Source: Terrimonas ginsenosidimutans (GTDB taxonomy: Bacteria; Bacteroidota; Bacteroidia; Chitinophagales; Chitinophagaceae). From it: DNA of 64,000 bases. The notes beneath the pieces were generated by a model. It saw only the letters and a program-made list of their open reading frames with translations. It made no database searches and had not been told where the DNA came from. Below, piece by piece: positions 42,701-53,140 of this stretch. The first letter of the stretch is position 1. Each line of letters begins with the position of its first letter. The DNA lies in NCBI RefSeq assembly GCF_022012415.1, contig NZ_JAKLTR010000011.1, forward strand, positions 186,001 to 250,000, given 5' to 3'. The position numbers and the translations under genes are program-made.

Positions 42701-44896
42701 ATGATCCACAAGGATTATGCGCTCCTCAAACCGATTAAACCCTCCTGCATGAAAAAGACTCTTCGCAAAACGCGTCTGCTGCTGTGGATACGCGGTAGTT
42801 TCTTTATCCTTGGCCGCATCCCATTTTTACTGGTATTGCTTTTTTTCGGGCTTTTTGCTTTCCAGGTGAATGACCAGGGGATGGATATGATGATGGCCTT
42901 TGGTTCAATGGATCTGTTCCACCCATACGTGCTTGCGTTCATCGGATTGCTGGTGATCTGGAGTGGGGTGATATGGTATGTATCAAGAATTGCGCTGACC
43001 ATCTCCAATCTTGGGAGGATCGTTGAAAGAAGAGTTCGCCTTACGGATTCACTCGAAGACCCAAACTGCGGTAGGGATTGCGGGTTGAAGAAAGATCATA
43101 TTGTTGTAACAGTCGATAGTGCATACGAACATACCACCGGCGTACTGGCAAAGGTAATTCCGCGTATACTCGGTGCTGTTCCATACATCATCTTTATATG
43201 GGCTTATATTTCGGTAAATGGTTTTAATGATGGCCGGGTGATCAAAGTGCTGTTTGTATTACTCATCGGCATCATTCATATCACTTATCTCTGTTATCGT
43301 ACGGATCTGCTGGTAAGAAATAAGCGGATCATCAAACCAACTGATGCAAGGTTTGCAATGCCGGAAAAAACGGATGTGAAAACGGTGGTGAAAATGCAGC
43401 ATCTTCATTCCACGACAAAGTTCTTTATACCTGCGGCTTTTATAGGATCGTTCGTATATGCGTGGATCACTGCAAGCGGCACTCCATCCCTGAATGGCAA
43501 ACCGGGGTTAGTGATCCTGTGCGGACTGATCTTTTACACGATCATCAGCTTGTTTGTGATGTATATCTCCAACTGGCTGCGTTTTCCATTCTTCACATTT
43601 GTGCTTGTTCTTGCCTTGCTGTTTTTCCTTCCCCGCAACAATAACCATGCATTGGCTAAGGTAAAGGATCAGCACCAGGAAGAGCAGATCGCTGCGAGAT
43701 TGCCGGACAGTACCTATTTTGAAAGCTGGCTTACCTATAAAAAGGAGAAAGGATCACTGTTTCAAAAAGATTCTATCACCCCGGTGTTCATCATAGCGGC
43801 TGAAGGTGGCGGCATCCGTGCGTGTTACTGGACTGCACAGGTTTTGAAAAAGCTTCATATTGCGCATCCGGAAATGTATGAAAACACTTTTGCGGTAACC
43901 GGTGCTTCAGGAGGAACAGTAGGACTGAGTTTTTTCTACAACTATATTTTTGAAAGGGCGAAAGCAGGTGTTCCGGCATTGAGTGATCCGGCATTTTATG
44001 CGCCACTGGATACGATCACTTCCGCTGATTTTCTTACAGGGGTGACGTATGGTTTTATGTTCCCGGATCTTTTTCAACGGGTACTGCCCTGGCCGATCCA
44101 ATCCTGGGACCGTGCGGCGTTCCTGAATAAAGGGTTCTCGAAAGTTTTTGCAGCACATACGCGCGTGAACGATGCCGGATCGACTTTACTGGATCAGTCA
44201 ATACTCACGCCATGGCTGAAGGACGCCAACCCTTTTCATCGCCCGGCGATCCTTTTTAATAGTTTGTATGTGGAAGAAGGACAGAAAGCCGTTTTTTCTC
44301 CTTACAGGATAACAAAGGAGTATTACGAAGATGCGCTGGATATTCTCGATGCAACTAAAATGCTGGTGCCGATGAAAGAAGGGATGGTGTCTTCCGCAAG
44401 GTTTCCGGTTATTACGCCGCCGGGTCTGATGATGCAGAATGTAAACGGGCGCGAAGAGAAATTCGGTCACCTGGTAGATGGAGGATACTTTGAAAACACA
44501 GCCGTTCAGACTGCGCAGCAGACGGTGATGATGATAAAGTCTGTGGTAAAACGCATCAAGCCGGCCGGCAGGATCGTACCGGTGATCATTTCACTGTCCT
44601 ATGGTTCTGACACGAGCGGCCACCGTGAGGCGATGGGGGCCGGTTATGAAGCAGCGCCGCTTGCGGGTGGGATCAATACCTTATTCCGCTGGATCGACGG
44701 CGTGAAAGCCATGTCTGTCAAGCTCGACCCGGATCTGAACAGCATCAATTTCCGGCTCACCAAATTCAAAGGAGACCGCATCCCGCTCGGCTGGTATCTG
44801 TCGGAACCGGCTCGAAAGCTGATAGAGAAGTATGCGGATGTAAACCATTTCAAATTCCAAAAGCCTTACAAGGCGTTGAAGCCGTTTTTGAAATGA
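42701..44896 (+). CDS. Membrane-anchored patatin-like phospholipase
   Basis: A 731-aa protein (715 aa if the ATG at 42749, MKKTLRKTRLLLW, is used). The first ~310 residues contain about six to seven transmembrane helices. A patatin domain follows: AAEGGGIRACYWTAQ (oxyanion hole), nucleophile Ser in VTGASGGTVGLS (GxSxG), and the catalytic Asp in HLVDGGYFEN. It would hydrolyse acyl esters of lipids at the membrane; substrate and side are unknown. TATTTTCG (42667-42674) may be its -7 box. It stands between two repeat-filled gaps and has no evident operon partner. Confidence 0.85.
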   Translation: MIHKDYALLKPIKPSCMKKTLRKTRLLLWIRGSFFILGRIPFLLVLLFFGLFAFQVNDQGMDMMMAFGSMDLFHPYVLAFIGLLVIWSGVIWYVSRIALTISNLGRIVERRVRLTDSLEDPNCGRDCGLKKDHIVVTVDSAYEHTTGVLAKVIPRILGAVPYIIFIWAYISVNGFNDGRVIKVLFVLLIGIIHITYLCYRTDLLVRNKRIIKPTDARFAMPEKTDVKTVVKMQHLHSTTKFFIPAAFIGSFVYAWITASGTPSLNGKPGLVILCGLIFYTIISLFVMYISNWLRFPFFTFVLVLALLFFLPRNNNHALAKVKDQHQEEQIAARLPDSTYFESWLTYKKEKGSLFQKDSITPVFIIAAEGGGIRACYWTAQVLKKLHIAHPEMYENTFAVTGASGGTVGLSFFYNYIFERAKAGVPALSDPAFYAPLDTITSADFLTGVTYGFMFPDLFQRVLPWPIQSWDRAAFLNKGFSKVFAAHTRVNDAGSTLLDQSILTPWLKDANPFHRPAILFNSLYVEEGQKAVFSPYRITKEYYEDALDILDATKMLVPMKEGMVSSARFPVITPPGLMMQNVNGREEKFGHLVDGGYFENTAVQTAQQTVMMIKSVVKRIKPAGRIVPVIISLSYGSDTSGHREAMGAGYEAAPLAGGINTLFRWIDGVKAMSVKLDPDLNSINFRLTKFKGDRIPLGWYLSEPARKLIEKYADVNHFKFQKPYKALKPFLK

Positions 44897-44902
44897 CGGG
44901 AT

Positions 44903-45008
44903 CGTTGTCCGTTGCCCGTTGACCGTTCACCGTCTTAACCCGTAAGAGAATATTGTTCCCGTCGCTGTATTTCGGACAACGGTCAACGGACAGCGGTCAA
45001 CGAACACG
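44903..45008. repeat. Family-2 intergenic inverted repeat
   Basis: Left arm GTTGTCCGTTGCCCGTTGAC and on, right arm CGGACAACGGTCAACGGACA and on; the centre contains CGCTGTATTTCGG. It lies between the patatin gene and the sigma factor. Confidence 0.8.
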
Positions 45009-45104
45009 GCTAGCACAATCGTGTCTCCCCTGTTCATAAAAAACAAAATTTGTTTCAAGTTCTAAAGTTGTTCTAATTTTAAGTAACGATTGACGATTGC
45101 CTGC

Positions 45105-45704
45105 ATGAACAACATTATTGTTTTGACTGATCAAGCATTGCACTTACTGCAAAAGCAAATAGCCGTTGGTGACCAACGGGCATTTCGGCAATTGTTCGAT
45201 TTCTATGCCGAAAGGCTGACGCGTTTTGCTTACTCCATTTTAAAAAATAAGGACGCTGCCACGGAGATCGTGGATGAAGTATTTGTAAAGGTCTGGAAGA
45301 ATAAAGAGACCATTACAGAGATCGAGCATCTTACTACCTATCTATATACAGCTACAAAAAATGCCTCGCTGAATTTTCTTTCACGGAAGGCGAATGAGCA
45401 GATCACGGATTCGTTTGACTTTATCAATATTCAACTGCAGGATGAGGAATGCCCTGATCAGCAGATGATCACGTCCGAGATCTTCAAAAGTATCCGCGCG
45501 GCGGTGGATGAATTACCTCCACGTTGTAAAATGATATTCAAACTTGTGCGGGAGGATGGCCTGAAATACCAGGAAGTAGCGGATATACTCCATATCTCTG
45601 TCAATACAGTTGATGCGCAAATGGTGATTGCCGTGAAGAAGATCAGTGAAAAAGTGAAAGGGCATTTTGATTTCCTGCCAAGGTTTGTGACAAAGAAATC
45701 CTGA
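45105..45704 (+). CDS. ECF-type RNA polymerase sigma factor
   Basis: Sigma-70 family factor of 199 aa, start at ATG 45105 (MNNIIVLTDQALHLL). Region 2 (AFRQLFDFYAERLTRFAYSILKNKDAATEIVDEVFVKVW) and region 4 (AVDELPPRCKMIFKLVREDGLKYQEVADILHISVNTVDAQ) are clear. With the FecR gene 170 bp downstream and a SusC bearing an STN domain after that, it fits the trans-envelope signalling type that turns on its own utilisation locus when the glycan binds. It is the first gene of the locus. Confidence 0.93.
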   Translation: MNNIIVLTDQALHLLQKQIAVGDQRAFRQLFDFYAERLTRFAYSILKNKDAATEIVDEVFVKVWKNKETITEIEHLTTYLYTATKNASLNFLSRKANEQITDSFDFINIQLQDEECPDQQMITSEIFKSIRAAVDELPPRCKMIFKLVREDGLKYQEVADILHISVNTVDAQMVIAVKKISEKVKGHFDFLPRFVTKKS

Positions 45705-45874
45705 GGTTGCGTTCAACAGAAGACCAGCACTACCGATGCTTTCAGTGTCGGGTGCAGATGCCACGCTGGTTATTCGTTACTTTAAACCGATTGCAAAAAT
45801 TTTCCTAAAAAAAGTTAAAGTTCTTTTAAGGTCATCCTTTCGAATTCCGGTCTATTCATTTATCGCTTTGCCAT

Positions 45875-46966
45875 ATGATGAATGACCGGCTAACTGAATT
45901 ACTGTCCCGCAACCTCGCGGGAGAAGCTACTGACGCAGAAGTGCAGGAGTTGCAGCAATGGCTGCAATTGCATCCCGGCGATCAGTATTTTGCCGAGATC
46001 CTTCATACCTACTGGCAACATCATCGGGCCGTTCAACCTTTACAGGATCATACACCAGACCAGCATTTTGCACATATTCTTGAAATGGCTACCGGTCAAC
46101 CGGAGCAGGAGTTTGCACGGCCTGGAATTCTTCGCCGCATGTTCAGGATCGCTGCTGCTGCCGCAATTGTTGCAGCAATTGCCGGAACGGTATGGGCACT
46201 AATTCCCCGGAAACAGCATGATGTGATCGCTGCGCAGCCCAAAGTAAATGAAGTGGTGGCAGGCCGCGGCATCCGCTCTAAAATGGTCTTGCCTGATGGA
46301 ACGCAGGTGTGGCTTAACTCGGACAGTAAGCTCCAATACAGCGCAGGGTTCAGTGATTCTACCCGCGAAGTGGAATTGGAAGGTGAAGCGTTTTTTGATG
46401 TCGTCAAAGATCCCGCACATCCGTTCATAGTACATACATCAGCTATAGATATCAAAGTGCTGGGTACGGCATTTAATGTGAAGTCGTATTCGCAGGATAA
46501 AACGATCGAAACAACCCTGATACACGGGCTGATTGAAGTGACGAATAAGACGAAGCCGGAGCTGCCCAAGATCATTCTTAAGCCGAAGGAGAAACTTGTG
46601 TTCAACAAGTTTGCCGGGGCAGAGTCTGCAGGAGCAGATAGGGCGGATCTTACTGTCAGGACGGGTACAGCCGCCGCCGCTATTGCGATCACCGCTTTGC
46701 CGGCGCATATCGCCGATACATCGTTGGTGGAAACATCATGGGTATATAACAGGCTGATCTTTGAAGGAGATACATTCCAGGACGTGGCGGTAAAAATGGA
46801 ACGCTGGTTCAATACCCGCATTCATTTCCGGAATGAGAAGGTCTCCAAATACCGCCTCAGTGGTTCGTTTGATAAGGAGAGCGTGGAAGAGGCTTTACAG
46901 GCTTTACAGTACATCGCACCATTCCAATACAAAATAAATAATAATGAAGTGGAAATCACAGACTAA
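45875..46966 (+). CDS. FecR-type anti-sigma factor
   Basis: Inner-membrane regulator of 363 aa (start ATG 45875, or the next codon). A cytoplasmic N-terminus binds sigma, then one membrane helix (about 87-108, FRIAAAAAIVAAIAGTVWALI). Then come the periplasmic FecR domain (GIRSKMVLPDGTQVWLNSDSKLQY, VELEGEAFFDVVKD, IDIKVLGTAFNVKSY) and a DUF4974 domain at the end (LIFEGDTFQDVAVKMERWFN). The periplasmic part should receive the signal from the STN domain of the SusC protein coded next. CTTTG lies 4 nt before the ATG but without the full -7 pattern. Confidence 0.93.
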   Translation: MMNDRLTELLSRNLAGEATDAEVQELQQWLQLHPGDQYFAEILHTYWQHHRAVQPLQDHTPDQHFAHILEMATGQPEQEFARPGILRRMFRIAAAAAIVAAIAGTVWALIPRKQHDVIAAQPKVNEVVAGRGIRSKMVLPDGTQVWLNSDSKLQYSAGFSDSTREVELEGEAFFDVVKDPAHPFIVHTSAIDIKVLGTAFNVKSYSQDKTIETTLIHGLIEVTNKTKPELPKIILKPKEKLVFNKFAGAESAGADRADLTVRTGTAAAAIAITALPAHIADTSLVETSWVYNRLIFEGDTFQDVAVKMERWFNTRIHFRNEKVSKYRLSGSFDKESVEEALQALQYIAPFQYKINNNEVEITD

Positions 46967-47098
46967 ACGCACCAATACCAGCTAACGAAAAAGTAAAAAA
47001 CCGGAAAATGCGGCAACATTTCCCGGCAAGAAAAAACTGAAACCTTCTAACTAACTGCGTAGATGGGGTTTCATATTGTTAACTCTTAACCCAAATGT

Positions 47099-50000
47099 AT
47101 GAAAAAAAGTGTACCTCTGGGGAGGGCATTCCCAACACGGTCGCTTCTGAAAATCCTGACGGTAATGAAGCTCACCATCTTTGTAATTCTATTCACAACT
47201 TTCCAGGTCCAGGCTCATGAAGGGCGTGGGCAAAGCATCAATGTAAGTGCTAAAAACACGGAGATCCGCAAGGTCCTAAAGGCGATCGAGCGGGGTGGCG
47301 ATTATCGCTTCCTCTACAATTATGACCTTAAAGGCCTGAAAGCCAGGGTCAATATCAATGTGGCCAATGGTTCTCTTAAAGAAACGCTTGAAGAGCTTTT
47401 TTCAGGGAACAGTCTTACCTATAAGCTCGTCAACAAGAACCTGGTGGTTGTATTATCTACCAATGCTGCTGAAAATGTGGACGTCCGCATTACCGGCAGG
47501 GTCACCGGCGGAGAGAATGAACCGCTTGCCGGTGTTTCGATCCTGGAAAAGGGTACGAGTAATGGTACTACCACAAACAACAATGGCGAGTTCTCACTCA
47601 CCGTGGCAGACAACGCAACGATCGTTGTCTCTGCCATTGGTCATGAAACACAGGAAGTAGCCGTTAGTGGCAGGCCGGTGATCGATCTGAAGCTGGTGCC
47701 AGCGGTGAAACTGATCGACCAGGTAGTTGTGATCGGTTATGGTACAGCCAGCAAAAGAGACCTTACCGGTTCCATCGTCAAGGTGGCTGGTAAAGATGTT
47801 GCTGACAAGCCAAACTCTAACCCGATCGCTTCACTCCAGGGACGTGTGGCCGGTCTTTCAGTAGTGAACAACGGAACTCCGGGAAAGGCTCCTGACATCC
47901 GTATACGTGGTACCGTCAGTATCGGCCAGGTAAACCCGCTGTATGTTGTTGACGGGATCTTCAATGATAATATCGATTACCTTAACCCAAATGATATCGA
48001 ATCTATTGAGGTGCTTAAAGACCCTTCTTCGCTTGCCATCTTCGGGGTAAGGGGTGCTACGGGTGTGATCGCGATCACTACCAAAAAAGCAAAAGCGGGT
48101 CAGGTAACGGTGAACTTCAATACGAGCTGGGGTTTCAAAAAGCTGGTGGATAAGATCAAGCTTGCAAACGCAGATCAGTTCGCCACACTTTTCGCCGAGG
48201 AAAGAGCCAATAACGGAAACACGGATCCGTATGATTATACCGGCCTGTCGGCAAATACAGATTGGATCGATGCTGTTACCCGCAGGGGAAATTTCACCAA
48301 CAATAACCTCAGCATTTCAGGTAGCACCGAAAAGAACAGGTTTAATCTTGGTCTCGGCTACATTTCCGATGAAGGCATCATCCGTCATGAACGCCTGCAA
48401 AAGATGCAGCTTTCTTTCAGCGATGAACTGAAAGTAAGTAAGGCGATCAAAGTCGGCGTGATCTTCAATACCTCCAGGCAACAAAATCCATATGATGCCA
48501 CATCCGTACTGGATGATGCACGTAAAGTAATGCCGCAGGTTTCTTCCGGAACAAAGCGTTACTATGTCAGAAATCCTTATGGTACGGATAGTCTTAATAT
48601 GGATCTTTATTCTTCACTGGATGTGGGTTTGCAAAACTCCGGTGTGGTGAATCCATTACTGCGTGTCGAAAATGAATGGAATAAAGTAAAAGGCATTGAG
48701 TTCAGAAATGTTGGTAGCATATACGCAGAGGTCGCATTCCTGAAAAATTTCACTTTCCGTTCAACTTTCTATGCAGATATCAGCAACCTCAATAAGCGTC
48801 AGTATACGCCGCTTTATTATGCGTACAATCCTAAAACAGATCAACCGGAACTTTACAGTGCTGTTACAAGAGTGCAGGAGGATGATCAGACCTGGAGAAA
48901 ATATCAGCAGGATCACGTGTTGAATTTCAAAAAGCAATTCGGTGATCATAGTCTTACACTTACCGGGGGCTTTACAACATACTACTTCGGTAATTTTAAC
49001 CGTACCGGAAGAGTGAGCCAGGATATCGGACCGGCGGGCGTTCCCATTCCGAATGATCCCCGTTTCTGGTATATGTCTAATGGCTTCGAAGATCCGACAA
49101 CGACATCCAGTACTTCCAGTCAAAGTGAATACAGCACTGTGTCATATCTCGCACGTGCATTGTACAACTATCAGAACAAATATTTTCTGAATGCGTCTTT
49201 CCGTAATGATGCTTCTTCAAGAATCCCTGAAAAGAACCGTAACCAGAAATTCTGGGCATTGGGCGCTGCATGGGATCTTACCAGGGAAAGGTTCATGGAT
49301 GGACAGAGCATGCTGGGAATGCTGAAACTGAAAGGCTCGATCGGTGTGCTGGGTAATCAGACAGCTTCCAGGCTGGATGGAACTCCGCTTAACTATCCGT
49401 TCTATCCCAATCTCACTTCTGGTTCAAACGCAGTATTTGGAACGAATGTTTATACAGCTGCAACAGAAGATTATCTCGCGAACCCTGACCTGAAATGGGA
49501 AACTGTTAATGCGAAAGAGATCGGCGTTGAGCTGAGTGCATTCCAGAACCGCTTGCATTTTGAAGCAAACTATTTCAGCAGAACAACGAATGATCTGATG
49601 ACTTATGTGGATCGTTCTTCTATCGGTTTGAAAAATAAACTGGAGAACGGTGGCAGCATCCGCAACTGGGGTGCTGAGATTTCAGCTGCCTGGACACAAA
49701 CATTCAGCAGCGATCTCCGCCTCGAAGTAAGCGGTAATATTACTTTCCTGAAGAACAAAGTGCTTAGTTTGAGTCAAGACCTTCCTACAGGCTATCTGTT
49801 CAGAAGCTTCCAGAATAATGGTAGCGCAGAAAGCCGTACACAGGTTGGACATCCGATCGGTTCATTCTACGGCTATCAGGTTGCCGGTATTTTCCAGTCT
49901 TATGCAGACATCCTTGGTTCTCCTAACCAGGCTGCTGTGGGTGCTTATGGTCCCGGCGACTTCAAATTTGCTGACATCAGCGGACCGGACGGTAAAGGTC

Positions 50001-50536
50001 CTGACGGGAAGATCACCTCAGATGACAGAACATTCATAGGCAATCCGACGCCGGACTTTACTTATGGTACATCCGTTAATCTTATCTATAAAGGATTCAA
50101 TCTTGGCATAGATCTGATCGGTGTTTATGGTAATGAAGTCTTCAGAACATGGGGTTCCCTTGAATCGCCGTTCCAGCGTGTGAATTATCCGGAAGAAAAA
50201 CTGAACCGCTGGCATGGAGCTGGTACATCTAACTGGACTCCAATATTAGGTCAGGGCAATCGGATCAACTATAATGGATCTACTTACAATATTGAAGATG
50301 GTAGTTATTTCAGGGTGAGAAATATTCAGCTGGGCTACAATTTCGGCAAATCACTTCTATCCAAATGGAGTATTCAGAACCTGCGTCTTTTTGTGAACGT
50401 CCAGAATCTGAAAACATGGAAGAACAACCTCGGTTATACACCGGAGTTTGGTGGTGATGCAACTGCATTCGGATATGATAATGCGGGCGGGGCGATTCCT
50501 GTTGTGAGCACTGTAGGTCTGAATATTACCTTTTAA
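47099..50536 (+). CDS. SusC/RagA-type TonB-dependent outer membrane transporter with STN domain
   Basis: TonB-linked glycan importer of 1145 aa. After a signal peptide (to about residue 40, QAHEG) is an STN domain (about 48-120, INVSAKNTEIRKVLKAIE), a carboxypeptidase-D-like domain (about 130-200), the TonB-type plug start VVVIGYGTASKRDLTGS near 210, then the beta-barrel ending in aromatic AVSTVGLNITF-like strand (VPVVSTVGLNITF). The STN domain marks it as a transducer to the FecR/sigma pair upstream. It pairs with the SusD gene 19 bp downstream. The exact glycan is inferred only from neighbouring hydrolases. Confidence 0.95.
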   Translation: MKKSVPLGRAFPTRSLLKILTVMKLTIFVILFTTFQVQAHEGRGQSINVSAKNTEIRKVLKAIERGGDYRFLYNYDLKGLKARVNINVANGSLKETLEELFSGNSLTYKLVNKNLVVVLSTNAAENVDVRITGRVTGGENEPLAGVSILEKGTSNGTTTNNNGEFSLTVADNATIVVSAIGHETQEVAVSGRPVIDLKLVPAVKLIDQVVVIGYGTASKRDLTGSIVKVAGKDVADKPNSNPIASLQGRVAGLSVVNNGTPGKAPDIRIRGTVSIGQVNPLYVVDGIFNDNIDYLNPNDIESIEVLKDPSSLAIFGVRGATGVIAITTKKAKAGQVTVNFNTSWGFKKLVDKIKLANADQFATLFAEERANNGNTDPYDYTGLSANTDWIDAVTRRGNFTNNNLSISGSTEKNRFNLGLGYISDEGIIRHERLQKMQLSFSDELKVSKAIKVGVIFNTSRQQNPYDATSVLDDARKVMPQVSSGTKRYYVRNPYGTDSLNMDLYSSLDVGLQNSGVVNPLLRVENEWNKVKGIEFRNVGSIYAEVAFLKNFTFRSTFYADISNLNKRQYTPLYYAYNPKTDQPELYSAVTRVQEDDQTWRKYQQDHVLNFKKQFGDHSLTLTGGFTTYYFGNFNRTGRVSQDIGPAGVPIPNDPRFWYMSNGFEDPTTTSSTSSQSEYSTVSYLARALYNYQNKYFLNASFRNDASSRIPEKNRNQKFWALGAAWDLTRERFMDGQSMLGMLKLKGSIGVLGNQTASRLDGTPLNYPFYPNLTSGSNAVFGTNVYTAATEDYLANPDLKWETVNAKEIGVELSAFQNRLHFEANYFSRTTNDLMTYVDRSSIGLKNKLENGGSIRNWGAEISAAWTQTFSSDLRLEVSGNITFLKNKVLSLSQDLPTGYLFRSFQNNGSAESRTQVGHPIGSFYGYQVAGIFQSYADILGSPNQAAVGAYGPGDFKFADISGPDGKGPDGKITSDDRTFIGNPTPDFTYGTSVNLIYKGFNLGIDLIGVYGNEVFRTWGSLESPFQRVNYPEEKLNRWHGAGTSNWTPILGQGNRINYNGSTYNIEDGSYFRVRNIQLGYNFGKSLLSKWSIQNLRLFVNVQNLKTWKNNLGYTPEFGGDATAFGYDNAGGAIPVVSTVGLNITF

Positions 50537-50555
50537 TCCTATAAACTGATTTATT

Positions 50556-52139
50556 ATGAAACTGAAAAGAAGATTTTTATGGACGCTCCTGTTAGCGCTT
50601 CCCGTAGCGATCAGTATATCGGGATGTAAGAAATTCCTTGATCGCAAACCGTTACAATCAACACTTGATGATCTTAACCAGGGTGCACTTGAAGGGCAGA
50701 TCTTTGCGATCTATAATATCCTGCGCACGACATCCGGATTTTCCGAACTCGTTTGGCTCGACTTCCACAGCATCCGTGATGATGATGCACAAAAAGGAAG
50801 TGATGCAAACGATGGTAAAGAGATCGTTACCGAGTTTGAGACATTCCAGTATGCGAAAGACGACTGGGCTCCCAATACCTACTGGAATGACCACTATTCG
50901 ATGATCAATGCAGCTAATAATGCATTGCATACTGCGGACTCCTTAAAAGTGAACGATCCCGCTTCACTGAGAAACGTCGGAGAAGCACTGTTCTTCAGAG
51001 CGTATGCTTATTTCGAACTGGTGAAAACATATGGTGAAGTACCATTGATCAATTACAAGATCGTTAACCCATCGGATGGTATCAGGGCTAAATCATCTGT
51101 AGCTACGCTGTATGCATTTATTGATTCAAATCTCACCGCGGCAGTAGCATTATTACCGCTGCGTTCGGAAGAGTATGGCAATGGATTTGACGGTCGCGTT
51201 ACACGTGGCTCTGCAAACACATTGTGGGCACAATCTTATTTGTTCCGCGGAGATTGGGGACGTGTTTCCGGTCTTTGCAAAGAGATCATTGCGTCCAACG
51301 TATATACCCTTTCGCCAAACTTTGAAGATATCTGGAAAGATGGCGTAAATGGTGTTGGGAAGAACGGGCCGGAATCAATTTTCGAAACACAGGCAAATGT
51401 TGGCCAGAATGGCCAAAGCAACTCTAAAGTGGATAATGGAAATCAGTGGGGTACCTGTCAGCAGGTAAGACGTAATGGTGCGCCTGTTGAATGGAACCTC
51501 GGCTGGGGCTGGAACACGCCAACCGATAACCTGGAGAGTGCATGGGATAATGCGGATCCAAGAAAACGCAAAACGATCCTTTACTCCGGCCAGTCTGATG
51601 GTGGACCTGCACAAGGCGGCTATGGAGCAACCCTGCCTGCGTATACAAATCCTGATGGAGCTGGTGGGCTGGCACAGAAGTACTGGAATAAGAAAGTATA
51701 TTCTGATCCTTCCATGCGTTCCTTTACTGGTATGATCAATAACAATGGAGCTGCGCGATGGATCAACCACCGGATCTTCCGCTATGCGGATGTGATATTA
51801 ATGCTCGCTGAAGCGGCCAATGAAATGAATGACGGGCCAACAGCAGAGGCAAATCTTGAATTGATCCGCAACAGGGCGAGCGGTAACCTGGGTGCTACGC
51901 GAACGGTTGTTCCCAAGATCCTCTTTACAACCAAAGAAGCAATGAGGACCGCTATCAAGGCAGAACGAAGATTTGAATTCGCCATGGAAGGCTATCGATT
52001 CTATGATCTTGTTCGCTGGGGTGACGCACAATCAGTGTTGGGTGGTCTCGGTTACACCAGCCGTTGCCGTTATTATCCGATCCCGCAAAAGGCAATCGAT
52101 CTTTCGGGAGGAGTGTTGAAACAAAATCCTGAATGGTAG
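50556..52139 (+). CDS. SusD/RagB-type glycan-binding outer membrane lipoprotein
   Basis: Lipoprotein of 527 aa that caps the SusC pore and binds glycan at the cell surface. Signal peptide with lipobox ISISGCKKF (Cys near 24). The TPR-rich SusD fold is recognisable by AIYNILRTTSGFSELVW, NAANNALHTAD, EALFFRAYAYFELVKTYGEVPLI, and the C-terminal RWINHRIFRYADVILMLAEAANEM ... AERRFEFAMEGYRFYDLVRWGDA. Length and order match the family. Confidence 0.95.
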   Translation: MKLKRRFLWTLLLALPVAISISGCKKFLDRKPLQSTLDDLNQGALEGQIFAIYNILRTTSGFSELVWLDFHSIRDDDAQKGSDANDGKEIVTEFETFQYAKDDWAPNTYWNDHYSMINAANNALHTADSLKVNDPASLRNVGEALFFRAYAYFELVKTYGEVPLINYKIVNPSDGIRAKSSVATLYAFIDSNLTAAVALLPLRSEEYGNGFDGRVTRGSANTLWAQSYLFRGDWGRVSGLCKEIIASNVYTLSPNFEDIWKDGVNGVGKNGPESIFETQANVGQNGQSNSKVDNGNQWGTCQQVRRNGAPVEWNLGWGWNTPTDNLESAWDNADPRKRKTILYSGQSDGGPAQGGYGATLPAYTNPDGAGGLAQKYWNKKVYSDPSMRSFTGMINNNGAARWINHRIFRYADVILMLAEAANEMNDGPTAEANLELIRNRASGNLGATRTVVPKILFTTKEAMRTAIKAERRFEFAMEGYRFYDLVRWGDAQSVLGGLGYTSRCRYYPIPQKAIDLSGGVLKQNPEW

Positions 52140-52282
52140 AAATGTCTGAACGTTACAAAGTTCAAAGGCCCTGTTGCTTAAAATTTTACAGCCTGGATCC
52201 TGAAAACGATCTGATGGCCAAGAGGAAATTTTGATTTCATCCTTTGAACCGCTTTTTTCTGTTCATCAAAAAATCTATAGTT

Positions 52283-53119
52283 ATGTTTACTAAAAATAAA
52301 ATTACCGGAAGCGCTTTGCTGATCCTGATGATCGCACTGGCGGGTACAGGTTGTCAAAAAGAAGAACGCCCTGCATTGGGTGATTATCCAAAGGATTCAA
52401 ATCCTCCCGGAGGTCCGTTGAAATTCTACGCCGCTTATGAAAATACAAGCGTTGACAGCATACGTGCAAATTTTGGTTCTGAAACAAATACCACCTTCAC
52501 TCAGGGGATCACTGGAATGGCCATACAGGGAGGCGCAAACGGATATGTGGTGTATCCTTCCGCAAATGACTTTAAGAAGTCAACGAGTATGACCGTCGCA
52601 TTCTGGCTCAAGAAAAATGGTCCGAATCCGGCAGGTGGAGGAACTTCTTTTGTATTCGGTCTTTCTACTACAAAAGATATCTGGACAAGAATGGATATGT
52701 TCCTGGAATTTGAAGATGCAGGGAATCCCAGTAGTGCAGATCTGGCTTCAGCGAAATTTTACCTGAGAGATCAGTGGTTCGAGTTTACCGGCGCCAAAAG
52801 AATTCCGAACATTCTGAATAATCAATGGCACCATATTGCTTTCAGTTTTGATGCATCTACTTCTATGCTGACAACTTATGTTGATGGCGCAGAGCTGACA
52901 GGGTTGCCAGCTGGTTTTGGCAAATTCAACAATGATGGAGGTAAACCTGATTTTTCTCAAAGCGCAGGTATAGTAGTGGGTGGTCCAGGACACTTTGCTG
53001 TTGGTAAAACTCCTGATGGATGGATGGGCAATTTCGGCGGCGCGATCGATCAGTTCAGATTGTACGGTGTCGCATTGAGTGCTGCAGAAGTGAAGAGCCT
53101 GTTCGATAGTAAAAAATAA
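52283..53119 (+). CDS. LamG/concanavalin-like surface lipoprotein (probable glycan-binding protein)
   Basis: A 278-aa lipoprotein from ATG 52283 (MFTKNKITGSALLILMIAL), lipobox AGTGCQKEE. A short proline-rich linker is followed by one LamG-like jelly-roll domain (GMAIQGGANGYVVYPSANDF, SMTVAFWLKKNG, NNQWHHIAFSFDASTSMLTTYVDGAEL, GAIDQFRLYGVALSAAEVKSLFDSKK). It sits just after SusD, where surface glycan-binding proteins are usually coded. No catalytic residues are evident. The frame is open further upstream (to 52244, TTG) but the lipoprotein signal favours 52283. Confidence 0.85.
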   Translation: MFTKNKITGSALLILMIALAGTGCQKEERPALGDYPKDSNPPGGPLKFYAAYENTSVDSIRANFGSETNTTFTQGITGMAIQGGANGYVVYPSANDFKKSTSMTVAFWLKKNGPNPAGGGTSFVFGLSTTKDIWTRMDMFLEFEDAGNPSSADLASAKFYLRDQWFEFTGAKRIPNILNNQWHHIAFSFDASTSMLTTYVDGAELTGLPAGFGKFNNDGGKPDFSQSAGIVVGGPGHFAVGKTPDGWMGNFGGAIDQFRLYGVALSAAEVKSLFDSKK

Positions 53120-53140
53120 AAAACAGGAGCAAACAAAATA

